Shown here piece by piece: positions 1 through 7,772 of a DNA stretch of 8,143 bases. The translations under genes and the position numbers were made by a program. Location: NCBI GenBank assembly GCA_023393755.1, contig JAEXCA010000126.1, positions 1 to 8,143 on the forward strand. The letters run 5' to 3'. Every line of letters starts with the position of its first letter. Position 1 is the first letter of the stretch. The notes under the pieces were generated by a model, which saw only the letters and a program-made list of their open reading frames with translations, did no database searches and was not told the origin of the DNA. This DNA is from Actinomycetes bacterium. Lineage in GTDB: Bacteria > Actinomycetota > Actinomycetes > Propionibacteriales > Propionibacteriaceae.

Positions 1-645
1 CCCAGGAAGAGCGCCAAGGTTAAGCCCGCGAGCCTGAGCGAACTCGCCACCATCATGGACGCCCTCCCGGACAGATACCGGCTCATGGTGCTGCTGGCCG
101 CCTGGTGCGCGCCCCGATTCGGCGAACTCACCGAACTGCGCCGCAAGGACATCACCGTCGAGTACAACAAGAACGGCGAACCCGACGCCGGCATCCTCCA
201 CATCTCACGCGCCGTCACCTGGCCCGACCCCGACACCCCCATCGTGAAGGAACCCAAGACCGCCGCCGGCGTCCGCGACGTCGAGATCCCACCACACCTG
301 CTGCCGTTCCTGCTCAACCACCTCGACAAGTGGGCCGAGCCCGGGGACAACGGCCTGCTGTTCCCGGCCGTGGAGTCCCCCGGCCACCACATGAAGCACG
401 GCGCCCTCTACAAGGTCTACCGGCGGGCACGGAAGACCGCTGGCCGCTCCGACCTCCGCTGGCACGACCTGCGCCACACGGGTGCAACCCTCGCAGCCCA
501 GCAAGGCGCCACCTTGGCGGAGCTAATGAACCGGCTCGGCCACTCGACGGTCGCCGCCGCGATGATCTACCAGCACGCCAGCGCCGAGCGCGACCGAGAA
601 CTCGCCCGCAGACTCTCGGCGCTCGCCACCGCATCGACGGAATAG
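1..645 (+). CDS. Tyrosine recombinase / phage-type integrase, C-terminal catalytic part (5' end outside the window)
   Basis: The frame is open from base 1, so the gene starts upstream; an ATG at 55 is internal. The visible 214 codons form the catalytic domain of a tyrosine recombinase, the enzyme that integrates and excises phages and integrative elements through a covalent 3'-phosphotyrosine intermediate. The signature residues are all present: the first Arg in APRFGEL (codon at 115), the beta-hairpin Lys region around PKTAAGVRDVEIP, His and Arg in WHDLRHT (codons at 463 and 472), His in RLGHS (541) and the nucleophile Tyr in MIYQHA (568). The reading frame is intact to its TAG, so the enzyme could be active if the missing N-terminal arm- and core-binding domains are intact. 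An integrase next to accessory and defence genes suggests an integrative element; its attachment site is not identifiable here. The family call is secure; the specific element is unknown. Confidence 0.93.
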   Translation, partial: PRKSAKVKPASLSELATIMDALPDRYRLMVLLAAWCAPRFGELTELRRKDITVEYNKNGEPDAGILHISRAVTWPDPDTPIVKEPKTAAGVRDVEIPPHLLPFLLNHLDKWAEPGDNGLLFPAVESPGHHMKHGALYKVYRRARKTAGRSDLRWHDLRHTGATLAAQQGATLAELMNRLGHSTVAAAMIYQHASAERDRELARRLSALATASTE

Positions 646-659
646 CACCACGCACGGCC

Positions 660-674
660 GCCGGTCTAACTGGC
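660..674 (+). terminator. Small hairpin downstream of the integrase, possible terminator
   Basis: A 6-bp stem (GCCGGT / ACTGGC, with one G-T pair) closes a 3-nt loop 15 bases after the integrase stop. No T-tract follows, which is common for terminators in high-GC actinobacteria but also leaves the call weak. It would separate integrase transcription from the genes that follow. Confidence 0.25.
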
Positions 675-697
675 TGTCCCCCACGGCTTAATCGAGC

Positions 698-764
698 TTC
701 GGTGCCCATTCCTTCCGAACGTGCTCTGTCTCCCGGTGCTAGCCGCTAGTTTGGGGGCACCGAA
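698..764. repeat. Perfect 10-bp inverted repeat between integrase and DUF6932 gene
   Basis: TTCGGTGCCC at 698-707 is matched by its exact reverse complement GGGCACCGAA at 755-764, with a 47-bp spacer. A third, partial copy (CGGTGC) lies inside the spacer at 734-739, next to a short CTAG-CCG-CTAG palindrome (739-749). The arms lie just past the integrase and end 19 bp before the ATG of the next gene. They could be protein-binding arms (integrase arm sites, or an operator for the 784-2296 gene pair) or a long-loop RNA structure. The sequence does not decide between these. No tRNA fragment was recognised in this spacer. Confidence 0.5.
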
Positions 765-783
765 CCCGTCCAGACGAAGGCTG

Positions 784-1347
784 ATGATTCCCGCACCAGA
801 CCAGATAACCGGGCTACTTCCCCCGGGGCGTCACCGTGCGAACTGGGCCGAGATCGAGGACGTGTTCGTCGAGAAGGCTCCCCACGTCGCTGAGCGGCGG
901 CTGCTGTTCACGCGCTTGCGGGACTGGGCGGAACAGTGCTGGTCGATCCTGCCCAAGGCGGAGCTGTGGCTCGACGGCAGTTTCGTGCGTTACGACACAG
1001 CGCAGGCGCCATTCGACGTGGATGTCGTCGCCTTCGTCGAGGTGGACGATCTGGGTTCGGTTCTGATGCAGGTCCAAGGCGAACTCAACCTGGCCAGCGG
1101 GGACGCGCGCCTTGGTGGACCTCCCCGCAAATGCCCGTTTGCAGTGAGATGGTTGTCGCTCTGGACGCTGGAGAACGTCCGCTCGCCGGGGCTGGAGGCG
1201 CCCAAGATTCAGCCATTTGGATCGTCCGTTGACGGCTTCTATGCACAGACGTCAGAGCATGCGAAAGCAACCTGGCATCGCTCGTGGTCTGGTGTGGCCG
1301 CAGGCGGACCAGAGAAGGGCTACCTCCAGGTGGTGCCCGGTGTCTGA
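784..1347 (+). CDS. DUF6932-family protein with nucleotidyltransferase-like motif
   Basis: This 187-residue protein resembles the DUF6932 family: an N-terminal LPPGRHRANWAEIEDVFV stretch, a helix, then a Gly-Ser element inside LWLDGSFV (D64-G65-S66) and D78-V-D80 in FDVDVVAF. A GS motif followed by DxD about a dozen residues later is the hallmark of nucleotidyltransferase folds such as the MNT/AbiEii group, so nucleotide transfer to a protein or RNA is a reasonable guess; no activity is established. The ATG at 784 is preferred because GAAGG lies at 776-780 and the conserved region begins near residue 11; the spacing is short (3 nt). An in-frame GTG at 721 would add 21 residues with no family resemblance. 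The gene overlaps the next one by 8 bp, implying translational coupling and joint function. The family call is from memory of the motif pattern. Confidence 0.72.
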   Translation: MIPAPDQITGLLPPGRHRANWAEIEDVFVEKAPHVAERRLLFTRLRDWAEQCWSILPKAELWLDGSFVRYDTAQAPFDVDVVAFVEVDDLGSVLMQVQGELNLASGDARLGGPPRKCPFAVRWLSLWTLENVRSPGLEAPKIQPFGSSVDGFYAQTSEHAKATWHRSWSGVAAGGPEKGYLQVVPGV

Positions 1348-2296
1348 TGACCAGATTCCCAGTCACGCGGACTGGGTGCGTGCCCTAAGTACGGGCAACC
1401 CAGAGGTCGACCTGCTCCTGTTGAGATCGATGCGCGCTGGTCTTTCGTCCGATCCCGAAGTCATCCAGGCGGTGATCGATCGCACACTTCAGAACGATGC
1501 CCGGGTGGAGCTCCATCTCCTCGGCGATGCCGAGATTCATCACCTGTCCCGTGCCGATCTGGTGGGCCGACTTCTCAATCGGGCAGCTGTGGCTGTCAAG
1601 GAACTTGCGAAGGACATTAGTGGCCGGAAGCGCCACAGCCCTGGCCTGTGGGTGGAGGCTCCGGCCGCCGGCTCGATGAAGCTGGTGCTGCGCACCGTCC
1701 AGCCGCGAAGGCCAGGCGACGAAAACCCACTCCCCGGGACCTACGCGCCAACGCTCGATGCGCAAGCACTCTTGGCGCTGTGTGGTGTCCTCAGCCAGGC
1801 GACCATGCCGAGCGACCAGAGCCCTCTGTACGGAACCGTCGAGGCTTACCGAGGAGAGACTCGATTGGCCCTCGCGTCCTTCTGTCGGGTGGTCTACGAA
1901 GCGGAGTGGAGCGTCGAAGGGAACGTCGCGATCGCCGGTCACAAGCCGGCTCCTGTCGTGTTTGATCCCAGCGCTGCCGGCCGCGTGATCGACGCGGCCA
2001 CACGCAAGGACAGCGAGACCACCGAGGAACAGGTCACAGGCATCGTGGATGGTTGGTCTTGGTCGCGCGGCACTATGGACTTCATCCCCGGTACAGGACG
2101 TCCGTTCACCGCTGCCGCGGGTTCCGAACTGCGCCAAGCGGTGGCGGATCTCACCGCCTCGCAACACCACGCCCGGGCAACCCTGAACGTCACCAAGAGC
2201 TACCCTCACGGGGATCGACGCTCGGCTCTCCATAGCCGTGTGTTGAAGTCGATCGAGGAGATCGCCATGCCCGAGCAGGACGAACTCTCGAACTAG
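1340..2296 (+). CDS. Unrecognised 318-residue protein, partner of the DUF6932 gene
   Basis: I do not recognise this protein. The GTG start at 1340 is chosen because AGGTGG at 1328-1333 is well placed (6 nt away) and the first codons overlap the stop of the upstream gene; the open frame reaches back to 1217, but that part lies wholly inside the DUF6932 gene. It has no signal peptide or membrane segment. Residues about 1-90 look helical and acidic. A predicted beta-rich stretch starts near GSMKLVLRTVQP (about 111-122). The last 80 or so residues (from about 228, EEQVTGIVDGWSWSRGTMDF) alternate short strands with a helix in a way that resembles small beta-barrel domains seen at the ends of other bacterial hypothetical proteins; this is a weak inference. 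The tight overlap suggests it works with the DUF6932 protein, as a regulator, antitoxin or substrate-recognition partner. It ends 22 bp before the convergent DUF4238 gene. Confidence 0.75.
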   Translation: MSDDQIPSHADWVRALSTGNPEVDLLLLRSMRAGLSSDPEVIQAVIDRTLQNDARVELHLLGDAEIHHLSRADLVGRLLNRAAVAVKELAKDISGRKRHSPGLWVEAPAAGSMKLVLRTVQPRRPGDENPLPGTYAPTLDAQALLALCGVLSQATMPSDQSPLYGTVEAYRGETRLALASFCRVVYEAEWSVEGNVAIAGHKPAPVVFDPSAAGRVIDAATRKDSETTEEQVTGIVDGWSWSRGTMDFIPGTGRPFTAAAGSELRQAVADLTASQHHARATLNVTKSYPHGDRRSALHSRVLKSIEEIAMPEQDELSN

Positions 2297-2318
2297 GGGC
2301 CTCTCCCGCTGTCACCTT

Positions 2319-3413
2319 CTACTCGGGTTCGCGCCACCGAAACACCCGACCCGGAATAGGCCAGGCCAGATCATCAAGACTGAACCCCTCATCGTCTTCA
2401 TGAAGCTCGTCGACCCGATCATGTATGGGCTGCGGCGACGGGGCCGATGTGTCCTGGGCGAACCACCCGTCCTCTGAGTACTCATGAGTCGCCCGCGCCA
2501 TCTCTCTGTCCTGTGGCTTGGGGAGACCTCCGAACCACGATCGTGGGTCGTCATCGGGATGATGAAACAGGAGTTTCCGCGAGTTGCTGATGGTGCTCGA
2601 GTTGAGTGTTTTCGCCTGGTAAGCGGTACCGGCCAGAGGAGCGTCCGGAAGCCCGGTTCCGACCTCGGAGGTCATGATGATGAGCCCCAAGTGTCGTGCG
2701 AGTGGCAAGGAGTAGCCCCACGCGGTGGACAGCCCAACTCCGCTCCACTGGGGGGTGTTCGGATCACGAAGTAGCGCGACTGGATGGTCGCCGGTTGTCA
2801 ACACCTTTCGGGTGAAGCGCACAAGCATCCACGGGCTGTCCCGGACGAGCGCGGCAGTACCTGGCAGTAGTCCGGTGATCGTCCTGAGGTGGTCGGCTGG
2901 GTTGGCTCGGATCTCAGGGCCATCCGGACTCGTCAGGTCCTTCCACTCGGCGTCAAGCCTGGCATCCGAGATTGGTGCGCCTTCCTCCCGTTCGATGTGT
3001 TCGCGGAGTCGCTGCTTGCCGGAGGTCCCTACGACAAGGTTGACCATCAGCGCGTGCATCTCGGCGCCTTGGCGGCGGACTGCCTGGGAGCGCAGGTACT
3101 GCAGCGCAATCCACGTCGCCAAGGCGGCTCGCTCGTCCCCGGCGGCGCCGGGTGATTGCGCCGATTCCACCAGCATTCGCACAGCGGCCGCTGCTGGACC
3201 TTCGACTTCACTAAACGCCCGCTCGAAGTAGTCGGAGACTTCCCCTGAAGGAAGCGCTATGGAGTAGAAGTCGTTCTGCACAGTTGCATCGGACACCGAG
3301 ATCGGGTAGGGGTTGGCGCCCGACAGAGGCGTACAGACGAGGCGCCCCGACTCGTTGGCGAAGCCCTTGAGATAGAACGCTGACACAACATGCTGCCGGC
3401 GGGTCCGCTGCAT
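2319..3413 (-). CDS. DUF4238-family protein
   Basis: This 364-residue protein opens with RRQHVVSAFYLKGFA (residues 5-19), followed by strands and NDFYS (47-51) and then a helical region with ALATWIALQYLRSQ (near 97-110). This is the layout of DUF4238, whose usual N-terminal signature is of the type H-x-V-P-x-x-Y-L-x-x-F. Here Ser11 stands where the family usually has Pro. The biochemical role of DUF4238 is unknown to me; members are scattered among accessory and mobile regions. The start is well constrained: a TAG lies in frame four codons before the ATG at 3413 and no other start codon intervenes, while the His-Tyr signature needs this start. GAAGGG abuts the ATG with no spacing, so a leaderless message is likelier than a normal ribosome-binding site. 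It is convergent with the pair at 784-2296 and divergent from pglW. Confidence 0.8.
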   Translation of the reverse strand: MQRTRRQHVVSAFYLKGFANESGRLVCTPLSGANPYPISVSDATVQNDFYSIALPSGEVSDYFERAFSEVEGPAAAAVRMLVESAQSPGAAGDERAALATWIALQYLRSQAVRRQGAEMHALMVNLVVGTSGKQRLREHIEREEGAPISDARLDAEWKDLTSPDGPEIRANPADHLRTITGLLPGTAALVRDSPWMLVRFTRKVLTTGDHPVALLRDPNTPQWSGVGLSTAWGYSLPLARHLGLIIMTSEVGTGLPDAPLAGTAYQAKTLNSSTISNSRKLLFHHPDDDPRSWFGGLPKPQDREMARATHEYSEDGWFAQDTSAPSPQPIHDRVDELHEDDEGFSLDDLAWPIPGRVFRWREPE

Positions 3414-3581
3414 CCCTTCACGCTATCGCCTCCACTCGGGGTCGCGAGGTCGGCATGCGAGAGAAGACGGCGCCGCTCACACCGGGAACGTCGGTGCTCG
3501 CATCGGCCCCACCACGGGCAGACGAACGAGCCTTGGCGATAGTCTGACGAGCACATCACAACGGGCCGACGAGGGGGTGGG
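3414..3581. other. Divergent intergenic spacer between DUF4238 gene and pglW
   Basis: These 168 bp must carry the promoters of both divergent genes. A weak plus-strand TAGTCT at 3540-3545 could be the pglW -10 element, giving a leader of about 30 nt, but no good -35 partner is present. A 7-bp inverted repeat (ATGCGAG at 3455-3461, CTCGCAT at 3497-3503) is the only symmetric element noticed and is short enough to be chance. The pglW ribosome-binding site, GAGGGG at 3571-3576, is strong and well spaced. No RNA gene was recognised. Confidence 0.45.
3420..3425 (-). promoter_or_regulatory. Possible -10 element for a leaderless DUF4238 transcript
   Basis: Read on the minus strand, TAGCGT lies 6 nt before the ATG of the DUF4238 gene. 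It fits the TAnnnT pattern, which in actinobacteria often sits 6-9 nt before the start codon of leaderless genes, so transcription would begin at or near the A of the ATG. No convincing -35 hexamer was found 16-18 nt upstream. The in-frame TAG and the unusable zero-spaced GAAGGG support this reading. Confidence 0.3.
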
Positions 3582-6500
3582 ATGACAGCCGATTCCGGCC
3601 GCTGGATCGAGGTCTCGAGATCACAGTTCCCACATGAGGCAGAGGGGCTCGCAATCGTGCGAGACCTGCTGCCTCGCGAGGCCCCATTCCGCGCCTGGTC
3701 GAACTTCGAGTTCCGCGACTCCCACGGTCGCTGGCACGAGGTCGACCTGCTCGTGCTGGCCCGCGACGGACTCCACCTGATCGAGCTGAAGTACTACTAC
3801 GGACGTATCCGCGGCAACGACCTGACCTGGCTGCGCGACGGTCACCGCGCCGAGGACTCCCCACTTAAGCTCGCCCGCCGCAAGGCGCAGTACTTCGCCT
3901 CGAAGCTCAAGGACGAGTACCGCGCGTGGGTCCGCGAGCGCCAAACCCAGGGCGCGCCCGACGCCCGCGACGTGATCCCGTTCGTCAAGGAGTCGGTGTT
4001 CCTCCACCACCCCCAGGTCGTCGTCGATCTTCCGCCGAACGCGACCCAGGACCTGTACGGACTGGACGACATCGAGCAGACGACTGGCCTGCCCGGAATC
4101 TCCGAACTGCTCTCACAGCCGAGCCGCCCGAATCAGCAGATCCGGGAACAGCTCCTGGTCGCTCTGATGGAGCGCATCGGCCTCGTCCAGCGCCGAGAAC
4201 GCGAGGCCGGCAGCTGGGTCATCGAAGGCGCCCCGATCGCCGAAGGTGAGGGTTGGCAGGACTGGCTGGCCAACCACCGCGTCGCCCAGGAAGAGCGGGG
4301 ACGCATTCGCTTCCAGGTCACTGCCGACGGCGTCGCCGACAGCGAGCGCCGTCGTGTGAAGCAGATTGCCGAGCATGAGTTCCGGGTAGCCCAGCGGCTC
4401 AATCACGACAACATCCTGCGCCCGCGAGACATCGTCGAGTCCGATCTCGGTGTGGGTCTGGTCTTTCCCTACGACCCGAACTGGCAGCGGCTCGACCTGT
4501 GGCTCGCCGACCACCCACAGGGTGTCCCGCTCGACACCAAACTCGCGATCCTCCGCCAGGTCGGCGATGCACTGTCCTACGCCCACAGCAACCGCGTTGT
4601 GCACCGCGGGATCAGTCCGCATGCCGTGTCGATCAACGACCAAGGACCGCGGCTCCGAGTGAGGGTCACCGAGTGGCAGTCGGTAGGCACGCTCGCTTCC
4701 GAAGGCACCACTGCCTCCCCGAGCCCCGGCGTCACGGTGCTCTTCCGCTCCAGTGCCGCAGGCGATCCGGGGTTCGCCGCACCTGAGGGCGTTTACGGTC
4801 AGCGGGTCGACCGGGTCCGCGTTGACGTGTTCGGCCTCGGCGCCCTCGCGTTCTACCTGCTCACCGGGCAGGCTCCCGCGACCACCCACTCGCAGCTGGT
4901 CGAGCGACTCCGCCGACAGTCCGGCCTGGACGTCTCCGCTGAGCTGCCCGAGGCCTCACCACAGATCCGGGACGCGATCCTGGCCGCCACTCGCCCGGCA
5001 GTCACCGACCGCACGCCGGATGTCCCCACCTTCCTCGCCGCCCTCGAGGCCGCCGAGGCGCCTGCACCTGAAGTTGTCGACCCGCTGGAGGCGACCGTCG
5101 GCACGGTACTGGACGGACGATTCACCCTGCTGCGCCGGCTCGGTGCAGGCTCCACCGCCGTCGGACTGCTGGTCACCGATGATGCCGCTAAGGGCACACC
5201 CGAACGCGTTCTGAAGGTCGCACTCGACGATGCAGCGGCCGGACGGCTCACCGAGGAAGCCGACGTGATCGGCAAGCTCGAATCGCCCCGCTTGGTCCGC
5301 CTGATCGAAGGCCCGATCGAGGTCGGGGGACGCACCGCCCTGCTGCTGTCCAGCGCAGGCCGCGAGACCCTCGCCCACGAGCTGCGGCAGCGACCCCGCA
5401 TCTCCCTTGACCTACTGGAGCGCTGGGGCAGCCAACTACTCGACGCCCTGGTCGCCCTCGACAAGGCAGGTGTCGACCACCGCGACATCAAACCGGCCAA
5501 CCTCGGCATCGTCGAGAACCGCGGCACCCGCGCCAAAGAGCTCGTGCTCTTCGACTTCTCGCTGAGCCGCGCCGCAGCCACTGCAATCCAGGCCGGCACC
5601 CCGCCCTACCTCGACCCATTCCTCACCAGCCGCGGACGCTTCGACTCCGCAGCTGAGCGCTACTCCGCAGCCGTCGTCCTGTTCGAGATGGCAACAGGCC
5701 ACACCCCGATCTATGGCGACGGAATCTCCGACCCCGCCGCCATCACCGACGAAGCCAGCATCAACCCCGCCGACTTCGACGAGACCGCCGGACCCAGACT
5801 CGTCGCGTACTTCACCAAGGCGCTCGCCCGGGACGCCAGCAAGCGCCACGACACCGCCGATCAGATGCTCCAGGAGTGGCGCCGGTGCTTCCCCGCAGCC
5901 GAAACGACGATCCCTGACAACGCCGACACGCTGGCCGAGCAGGCGACTCTGGATACACCGCTCGCACAGGCAGGCCTCTCCGCTCGCGCCCTGTCGGCGC
6001 TTGAGCCCTACTCAGTCAAGACCGTCGGTGACCTGCTCGCAGTCGACCCGGCCAGGCTAAGCCGCCTCGGCGGCACAGCAGAACCCACTCGCAAAGAGGT
6101 CAGGAGCCGCGCCAGTGAATGGCGCAGTCGCTTGGGGCGTCAACACCGCGGACCGTGGCGCCCGATCACTAGCCAGTCCGGCCTCGCCAGCCCCACAGAG
6201 ATCGCCGACCAACTCATCGCGGCCGCCCGCGGCGGGCGCAGCACAAGCCGTGTTGACCTCGTCCAGCGCATCCTCGGCATCACCGGCGACGTCGACGCCT
6301 TCGCCACCCAGGCCCAACTCGGCGCGAGCCTCCCAAGTCCGGTCACGAGCATGCGCATTGGCCAGCTCATCCCAGAGCTTCAGGAGATCTGGGGCGCCAA
6401 CGAGACCACCCGTGACCACCTCGACCGGGTCATCGCGGCCATCGACGACCTACTCGCCGAACTCGGTGGCGTCGCGACGACCAACGAGCTCAGCGCCCGC

Positions 6501-7772
6501 CTGCTCGCTCTCCTCGTTCCCGACCCTGCCTCCGACGACCGCCACAACGCACGGGTCGTCGACGGCCTCCTGCGCACCGCGCTCGACCGGCGCCGCCAGG
6601 TCTCCCTTGTCGACGACGACGTCGCCGACTACGCCCAGCGCCGTCGCGAAGGTCGTCCGCTGCTGATTGCCGTCGACCCCACGCTGCTCCAGGTCGCCGA
6701 GGATCTCGGCCACACGGCCGACAACCTTGTCGCAAGTGTGAACCGCGGCCATGGCACGGACGCGATCGTCCCCGCGCCTCGCGTCGCAGCCGAGCTGACT
6801 GGCACGCTCGGCCGCGCCGAAGTGCCAAGTACGCTCCGCGAGCCAGCGAGACTCGCACGTCTGGCCGCCGCGACGTCGACCATCGCCGGCGCCTCAACCA
6901 CACACGAGCTTCACCACCGCGGGCTGTCTCCGGCTCGCGCCCTCGCCCTCACCCTGACGGCCGTCACAGCCACCCAAGTGCTCGACCCGGGTGAGCTGCG
7001 TGCCCGCGTGCAGGCACGCTTCCCCGCGCTCCCGCCACTTCCTGAACGCCCCCAGCTGGACGCAATCGTGGAAGCTTCCGGCTTGGGCCTGCTGTTCGAC
7101 GACCGCCGCCGCGCCTACCGGCCTCGCGAGGTCGGACATGACACCACAGGCCTCGAATCCCGTCCAGCAACGGTCCTCGTCCGTGACCTCCCGCCCATCT
7201 CGACGCTCGGCGCCACCGGCCAGCGGCTCGCAGACAGCATCGCTCACAAGTCCTTCCTCGCCCTCGGCGTCACGGCGCCCTACCTAGACAAGCTGACCGA
7301 AGTCCTGACCACCGAGTACGAGGCGACCACCATCGACCTCACCCGCGAATTCATCGCCGCCCTCCGAGAGCAGGCCGCCGAGCGGAAGGTGCCCTGGGCC
7401 CTCGCGCTCGCCGCGGATGCAGAGGCCTCGACCGGTCGAGCCGGCCAGGGTCTGCGTGCGCTCGTCAACGGCGCACTCCCCGGAGTCGACGCAACGATCG
7501 AACAGGCACTCCGCAGTGGAGAGCCAGGTCCTGTCGTACTCACTGACGCATCGCTGCTCAGGCGGTATGACGCCCTCGGCACTCTGAGCCACTGGATGGA
7601 TCTGGCCACCCCGCGCGCACGAGCGGTGTGGCTGGTCGTGCCCCAGTTGCACGCAAACCTGGGCCCGATGGTCGACGGACGGCCACTGCCCCTGTCCAGT
7701 CCCAACCAGTTCACAAGCATCCCCAGCGAATGGATCGACAGCCGTCGGCACACGGAAGTGAGCACTGCGTGA
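3582..7772 (+). CDS. pglW: PglW, NERD-domain and tandem-kinase protein of a Pgl/BREX type 2 phage-defence system
   Basis: PglW is the serine/threonine kinase of the phage growth limitation (Pgl) and BREX type 2 defence systems. This 1396-residue protein shows, in order: a NERD nuclease-related domain (about 10-130) with the PD-(D/E)xK-type residues D55 (VDLLVL) and E68-L-K70 (LIELKYYYG); a first kinase-like domain (about 225-490) lacking a glycine loop and with HRGISP (341-346) and TEW (363-365) replacing HRDxKP and DFG; a second kinase domain (about 510-775) with GAGST (521-525), K545, HRDIKPAN (633-640) and D658-F-S; an RNA polymerase alpha-CTD-like helix-hairpin-helix segment (about 791-850: AGLSARALSALE, TVGDLL); and a long, mostly helical C-terminal region (about 860-1396) I cannot assign. 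GAGGGG at 3571-3576 supports the ATG start. The stop overlaps the pglX start by GTGA, so the two are translationally coupled. The frame is intact. Identification rests on the NERD-kinase-kinase architecture plus the pglX neighbour; the function of each domain is inference. Confidence 0.93.
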   Translation: MTADSGRWIEVSRSQFPHEAEGLAIVRDLLPREAPFRAWSNFEFRDSHGRWHEVDLLVLARDGLHLIELKYYYGRIRGNDLTWLRDGHRAEDSPLKLARRKAQYFASKLKDEYRAWVRERQTQGAPDARDVIPFVKESVFLHHPQVVVDLPPNATQDLYGLDDIEQTTGLPGISELLSQPSRPNQQIREQLLVALMERIGLVQRREREAGSWVIEGAPIAEGEGWQDWLANHRVAQEERGRIRFQVTADGVADSERRRVKQIAEHEFRVAQRLNHDNILRPRDIVESDLGVGLVFPYDPNWQRLDLWLADHPQGVPLDTKLAILRQVGDALSYAHSNRVVHRGISPHAVSINDQGPRLRVRVTEWQSVGTLASEGTTASPSPGVTVLFRSSAAGDPGFAAPEGVYGQRVDRVRVDVFGLGALAFYLLTGQAPATTHSQLVERLRRQSGLDVSAELPEASPQIRDAILAATRPAVTDRTPDVPTFLAALEAAEAPAPEVVDPLEATVGTVLDGRFTLLRRLGAGSTAVGLLVTDDAAKGTPERVLKVALDDAAAGRLTEEADVIGKLESPRLVRLIEGPIEVGGRTALLLSSAGRETLAHELRQRPRISLDLLERWGSQLLDALVALDKAGVDHRDIKPANLGIVENRGTRAKELVLFDFSLSRAAATAIQAGTPPYLDPFLTSRGRFDSAAERYSAAVVLFEMATGHTPIYGDGISDPAAITDEASINPADFDETAGPRLVAYFTKALARDASKRHDTADQMLQEWRRCFPAAETTIPDNADTLAEQATLDTPLAQAGLSARALSALEPYSVKTVGDLLAVDPARLSRLGGTAEPTRKEVRSRASEWRSRLGRQHRGPWRPITSQSGLASPTEIADQLIAAARGGRSTSRVDLVQRILGITGDVDAFATQAQLGASLPSPVTSMRIGQLIPELQEIWGANETTRDHLDRVIAAIDDLLAELGGVATTNELSARLLALLVPDPASDDRHNARVVDGLLRTALDRRRQVSLVDDDVADYAQRRREGRPLLIAVDPTLLQVAEDLGHTADNLVASVNRGHGTDAIVPAPRVAAELTGTLGRAEVPSTLREPARLARLAAATSTIAGASTTHELHHRGLSPARALALTLTAVTATQVLDPGELRARVQARFPALPPLPERPQLDAIVEASGLGLLFDDRRRAYRPREVGHDTTGLESRPATVLVRDLPPISTLGATGQRLADSIAHKSFLALGVTAPYLDKLTEVLTTEYEATTIDLTREFIAALREQAAERKVPWALALAADAEASTGRAGQGLRALVNGALPGVDATIEQALRSGEPGPVVLTDASLLRRYDALGTLSHWMDLATPRARAVWLVVPQLHANLGPMVDGRPLPLSSPNQFTSIPSEWIDSRRHTEVSTA

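Noticed and set aside
646..783. Possible tRNA remnant or att core next to the integrase
   Set aside because: The minus strand has a GGTTCG-like stretch near 760-768, but the stem does not pair as a T-arm and no CCA end or acceptor stem is visible.
1385..2233. Long minus-strand open frame opposite the 318-residue gene
   Set aside because: It is a shadow frame typical of high-GC coding DNA: low-complexity Arg/Gly/His-rich composition, no family resemblance, and the opposite strand has a well-supported start and overlap.
3455..3503. 7-bp inverted repeat in the spacer upstream of pglW as an operator
   Set aside because: The arms are short, 35 bp apart and do not extend, so chance is a sufficient explanation.
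4113..4889. Minus-strand open frame of about 258 codons inside pglW
   Set aside because: It lies antisense to the conserved kinase coding region, has no recognisable motif, and is explained by third-position G/C bias.
7628..7768. Earlier start for the pglX reading frame at ATG 7628
   Set aside because: This would overlap pglW by about 145 bp and add residues unlike PglX; the GTG at 7769 gives the usual N-terminus and a 4-bp overlap.
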